The translations under genes were made by a program, and so were the position numbers. The notes under the pieces are model-generated. The model was not told the origin of the DNA, made no database searches, and saw nothing but the letters and a program-made list of their open reading frames with translations. Shown piece after piece: positions 48,823 to 64,000 of a stretch of DNA of 64,000 nucleotides. Numbering within the stretch: position 1 is the first letter of the stretch; every line of letters begins with the position of its first letter. Location: the NCBI RefSeq assembly GCF_030936135.1, contig NC_082600.1, forward strand, positions 27,659,943-27,723,942, written 5' to 3'. The DNA is from Gavia stellata. Its lineage: Eukaryota > Chordata > Aves > Gaviiformes > Gaviidae.

Positions 48823-51800
48823 GGCGGCAGCCCCACTCCCCGCGCTGCGTGGGTACGGGGGGGCAGCGCCGCCGTCGAGCCGTGGGGCCCCCGCCCGGCT
48901 GCTGGGCCAGGAGGCAGCGTGGTGGGGAGCTGCCCGCCTGCCCTCACGAGGCTTCGGGCGCTCACGCCGCTCTCCGTGGCGGTGGGGGGGAATCCCTAGG
49001 CCGCCTGAAGCTGCTGTCGGGGCCCCCGGACGGCCCTGAGGGGCCGGGGATGCCGCCGGCGGCTGGTCAGCGCTGCCCGCGGCCTCCCGAACCAGGGGTG
49101 CGTGCGCCCCTTCTCCTGAGGCGGGGAGCGCCCACCCTGGCCGCCGCCGTGGAGCCCGGCTGGGGCGGTGCGAGCAGCCGCCGAGAGCCCCGTCCTCAGT
49201 TGGGGCTGCCGGCACTCGGGTAGGGCCGGGGGGCACGGCCTTTGCACGGCCGCCGCTGCGCCCGGTGTAAAGTGCGGCTCACTCCGGCAGCGGCTGCAGC
49301 TCCGTGGCGTGGAGCTCTTCTGTACCCGCGTCGTGCCACTGCCGGGGGAGCCTCGCGATATTACGTAAAGCTACACAAAAACTGTGTTTAGGCAGGCCCT
49401 GCTGCATTTGAGTATGTGTTTTTTAATTTAGGTGGGTTATTACATACACTGGTGGTTTAAAAAAAAGTCCTCGGTGAACAAAACTGGGAGAGCAGGTTTG
49501 GAGGATGGCCGTGTTTGGGTAGTGAAAATGAAATTCTCATGTTGTCAGTTTGACAATTTGCAGTTACTTTAGATAAGTACTAAGTCATTGGCCTCGTATA
49601 TTTGAATTCCTCCTTGGAACTGAAGCAGATGTGTATCTGAAATGCTGATTTTGGCATAAAAAATGATTAAAGGCTTAATCTCTTTTATTTTACTAGATTG
49701 CTAGCGCGTAATAAATTGAAGGGATGTGTTCGTTGTAAGAAAAGTGCACAGTGAACTGTACTGATTCGGTGGTATTTCAATACATAAACATATGGGGGCC
49801 TCTGATCTCTTTATGCTGGAACTCTTAAAATGTTGCAGAGAAATGTTTTGGTTTTGTTTGTATATGCTTTCAAGGATTAGTGGATATTGTTTTGGCGATC
49901 TTCTGTATCGGAACACTTTTACGTGTGGTGTGTAAATGTTTAAAGGTGCTGAGATGAAGGAGGAGCTTTTAGAACAATCTATTTTGAAGCAGCTGTCATT
50001 ACTGTTGGCAGTTGCTTCTAGAAGCATTTCAAAATAATGTTATTTCAAAGTAATGTATTTCAAAACTGTTCATTCAGCTATGGGCTAGCTGAAAGAATGG
50101 TACATCAAACATTTGATATGTGTGATGGTTAGAAAGTCCTAACTGTACTCCTGCATCTAGTCAGAGTAATTACATGAATACTATTATTTACCTGAGAATC
50201 AAGCCTTCATAGTCAGGTGTAGTCAGCCTGTGACACTTTATGCAATTCAGGTGTGGCTTCTTTGTGTGACACAGAGTGAGATTGCCATGGTGCAGGCATG
50301 CGAGGTAAATTCAGCCTCAGCAGCGGGAGGGAGGAAGCAAGCCAGGAAGGACTGCTGGTCTCATCTGGGTGTCCTGTCCCTCAGCAAAGCTAAGGCAGTA
50401 TCACCCCAACGCAGCAGCTGTTACTCTTCAGCTGTTCTGAAAATCACTTCTCTCTGTTTTTTTTTTTCCGAGGTGGGCAGTATGCATTTTATGGCTTTCA
50501 GGTGTATGAAGTTTGATATGTAAGGTCGGGAGGGTTTGCTATTCTGGTGTAATGTAATACATCTCCACACCTATCCCAGAAAATGTGCCTGGATAGCTAT
50601 AACAATGCTATCGAAACTGAATGTAACTTGTTAGACCATGACTTTCACATTTGATGTATGATGAAATATGTAAGCATTATTGACTCTTGGAAAGGAAGAA
50701 AAGGATGGAAGAAAAGATGGAGGAAGATTTGGTTATTAGCAAGTTCTGCCTTCTGAATAGGAAACGCATACCTTACTAGACAGTAATGATATTTAACTCA
50801 ATAAATCCAACAAATCTTTTGTGTATATATGCACTTTATTAGTCACTGTGCACTGGGGTTTGTATATTGTCCTCTGTGGAACAGTAACTGAGCAGTAAAA
50901 ATAATGTTCGCGTAAAACCATTTCAAATGTAGCTAGAGTAAAATGTGGAGAAGACTTTAAAGTCTTCTTAAAAAAAAAAAAGTGGGACTTCATGTTGCAT
51001 TGTATGGAGATGGAGTTGGTGGATTTCGTAGCAGATGCCTATGGAATGGCTGAAATGGCTTTTAAGTCGCAATTTTCTCTGTCTTCTCAGGAGATAATTT
51101 TAAAAGGAGAGATTATTCAGTTATTCAGCCTGTGGTTGTATTTGAGATTGTTTCCTCAGGCAAATTGTGGTATCAATACCCCCTTTTTCAGGGATAATGT
51201 TCCTTCACCTTTTGCACAAAGCATTGGTAGATTTTGATGTATTAGGAGAGAAATTTCTTAAATTCTAGATCCTTTTCAGATACCAGGCTGTTCTTTCCTC
51301 TCTTAGCTGAATTCTCTTCTGTCCCTGATCCCTCTGTACTAATTCTGAGTTCAGATATTCTCTCCCTTTGCTTTTGCTCATTTTAGTCCCCAATGGCCTT
51401 GCAGCAGTTTGAGTAAAAGTGATGGTGGAAGTACTATTCTACACAAAGTCCCTTATAGTTCCCTGTGTTGCAATTGCCGTGACACATAGATCTGCTCCTA
51501 GTATCAGTAAGGTGACATGTCCATTAAAATGGTGGCAGACTATTATAATAACATTTCTATTACAGTGTGGAGATAAGTGATAGTGATTGCACATGTGGAA
51601 ATTTAAGAGAAGGGTGCTCTACAGAGTTAAGTTCGCCTGTCAGTCTGTGTTTTATAGGAATAATTTTGAGACTGCTTTTTATAGCTTTCATCACATGCTG
51701 ACAGTTGATTATTTCTTAATGATACCAACTATGAAACGTGGGGCTTCTGTTTCTTTTATGGATGTTGTTAATCTGCTTTGTTAAAAGTCAGCATTAGAAT

Positions 51801-53222
51801 AAAACTATTAAGTTCAAATATAATTAAAAAAAAACTTGAAAAGTTTTTAACTATCATATAAACTAAAGGTGCAATGTCATTATAGTTTTAGTAAAGAGAG
51901 CTACGTCTTTAGAAGTGGAGAGTTTTCCAGCAGTCTTCTGTAGCATATGTAATTGCTGGGCTGAGATGGTCGTCAGTGTGTTTGTGAGAATTTCTGATTT
52001 AAATCCTAATTCAGGAGGATTCCTACATGTCTAAAGCTGTTCATTAACAGTACAGTCTAAAATGAGACCTAGGAGTATTTTCCCAGGCTACCTCTTAGGT
52101 GGTTCATTTAGACTTTTACAGTAAATTCTTAATTATTAGGCAGTGGGAGTTTAGATACCCTAGTTGCTGGAAAAACTTGTATAACTTATGCATTATAAAA
52201 TGTAGTGGGAAGCATACAGCAGGTAGTCAGGGACAGTGTGGATATATCTGAGTGTAGGGGGTTTTTTGGGGGGGAGGATGGGACAGGGGACTTCTTACTA
52301 GCTTTCCCAGATGTTCACAGGCTCCTGTTGAGCTTTTCAGATGTGTCTGTGTTCCTCAGTGCTCCAGCTTCTGAGTAACTGTAGCTAAAAATTTTGAAGG
52401 CCTTAGGTCGGTGCCCCAAATGGTAAATTTGATTTCAAACAGTTGTTGAAAGGTGCATCGTGATATATAATGTAGTGGAATATGGCACATGTACTTAGAA
52501 AGTTATTTCCTAGCATTGCTTTAGGAGTGTACTCTTGTGGAATATAGTGTTGTTACTATTTTTTATTTGCCTGTAGGCCTCATGAGAAGTTACTGAAAAT
52601 CGTTAATCATATTTGAAAAATTCTTACAGAATTTGACACAGCAGAAGACATAAAACCATTACACTTAGAAATACTTTTTGCTATTTGATTCTTAAAAGAA
52701 ATCAGAGGATTAAACAGTTTGCAAGAATGAATGATTCTTGAATAATGAGCAGAATGAATAAATAAACGCGTTAATGAAAGGCCTTAAAGCAGAGTGTATT
52801 TTTTTTGTGTAAGCAAGTCTTTTTCTTATATTGTGTTAGTGTACTGCATGTTGTCTACTCTGACCTACCCTAGAATTACTGCTGTAGTTATAACATTTCT
52901 TGTCCGAGTTTGTTGCTTGAGTCAAGAAGTGATCAGAAGACGGACTATTTTAACACTATGTATTTAACTTGCACCATGTCAAATATTTGTTATTTTGAAG
53001 AGGTTGCTGCATCCTAGGAGTCTTAAATTCCTTTTTGTTCCACCTTGTAATTCTGTGTGTTGCTTTTAGGATTTTAGAAGCATTACTCAAGTGTTTATTG
53101 ATAGTAATGCAGTTATAGTATTTGAATGTGTGATTGTCATTAAGTATATTCAATATTTAGTGGTTTAAAATGTTTGCATTTCAACATTCTGCTAATGGTT
53201 ATCTCTTTTATTATAGTGATAA

Positions 53223-63396
<10,174 letters not shown>

Positions 63397-63568
63397 TGAA
63401 AATGCAGGTAATGTCCTACTATGGAAAAATAGGATTTAGGATTTCTGGATGTGAAGAGAGGCTGCAACTCTTCCATAAATGGAACAAAGAGTGTTTACTT
63501 TTTACCAGTTTTAAATCAAATACATGCAAGGGCTGTTTTTTGTAAAAGCTCCTGTTCACTGCTAGATT

Positions 63569-63610
63569 AGATTCAAGTTGTATTAGACCAGATTCAAGTT
63601 GTATTAGACC
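63569..63610 (+). repeat. Perfect 21-bp tandem duplication
   Basis: Two identical copies (63569-63589 and 63590-63610) contain GATTCAAGTTGTATTAGACC. They lie in the SEC23A intron after the last exon in the window. Perfect identity implies a recent event. Confidence 0.9.
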
Positions 63611-64000
63611 TTGCAGATCCCTTGTTACTTGGCTAGGTTTGTCCACTGAGTGGTTGCTTTGAAGTTATTACAGAAAAGTTATATGCTGGCAAAGCAGAAA
63701 CTAAGTAGAAAGTGAGTTAGCATGCTTTATTCTTAAAATCAGAGCTATGTCCTTTTATCCAAACAGAGAACCATGAAAATACTTTCTTTAGAAAGACCGA
63801 GAGAACAGGAGGACATCCCCTTTGTCTTGACCCCATCTTTCCATTTGCATGGCTGTTTCACCAAATGCACATTTAATTAATTGATTAGAATATCCACCTA
63901 TTACAGGCTCCTGAAATAACTCCTTTAAATTTACATCAGACTTAAATCATCACTTATTTTCTTATCAAATAATATTATTACAGTTTAATTTTGCATTTGA

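Larger units (their letters stand above)
48060..49370. promoter_or_regulatory. CpG island at SEC23A promoter
   Basis: A GC-rich island contains the putative non-coding first exon, ending at a donor GGG|GTGAGC at 48662/48663. The coding start is 4.6 kb downstream, after a 5' UTR intron, matching the known organisation of vertebrate SEC23A. No TATA box is visible. Confidence 0.75.

Noticed and set aside
48517-49236. 239-codon minus-strand open frame at the SEC23A promoter
   Set aside because: Pro/Ala/Arg-rich composition from CpG-island DNA, overlapping other equally long frames. No recognisable domain.

Overview
The window is nuclear DNA from a vertebrate. It is most likely a bird or other sauropsid, because the introns are short, interspersed repeats are sparse, and the only recognisable repeats are CR1-like and L2-like fossils. 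It contains five protein-coding genes, recognised by exon-by-exon translation with intact GT/AG splice sites and matching phases. The gene order is the known vertebrate order MIA2 – PNN – TRAPPC6B – GEMIN2 – SEC23A (human 14q21 block). No bacterial-type system, CRISPR array, rRNA or tRNA gene was found.

Region by region. About 1–11.7 kb holds the 5' half of MIA2 (minus strand; the transmembrane and cytoplasmic part lies left of base 1). This includes the signal peptide/SH3 exons, an 805-codon acidic luminal exon, and a separate CpG-island first exon for the short cTAGE5-type isoform. From 11.7 to 17.7 kb is gene-free intergenic DNA. PNN (pinin, minus) occupies 17.7–28.3 kb in nine coding exons. 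A CpG island at 27.7–30 kb separates it head-to-head from TRAPPC6B (plus, 29.6–34.7 kb, six coding exons). GEMIN2 (minus, 37.0–45.0 kb, ten coding exons) converges on TRAPPC6B. SEC23A (plus) starts in a CpG island at about 48.6 kb and runs off the right edge; ten coding exons (436 codons) are inside.

Functionally the block mixes two themes. SEC23A (COPII inner coat), MIA2/cTAGE5 (ER-exit-site cargo receptor that binds SEC23) and TRAPPC6B (TRAPP tether of COPII-derived vesicles) all act in ER-to-Golgi traffic. PNN and GEMIN2 act in splicing and snRNP assembly.

The most interesting non-routine signals are: (i) a decayed 1.6-kb extension of the MIA2 luminal exon that still reads as broken coding sequence; (ii) an identical UPRE/CREB3-type 9-mer in both the SEC23A and cTAGE5 CpG islands; (iii) a near-perfect HNF1 site upstream of the MIA2 secretory start; and (iv) an upstream ORF in the SEC23A leader whose stop codon would be formed exactly at the splice junction. 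I saw no convincing previously undescribed system.
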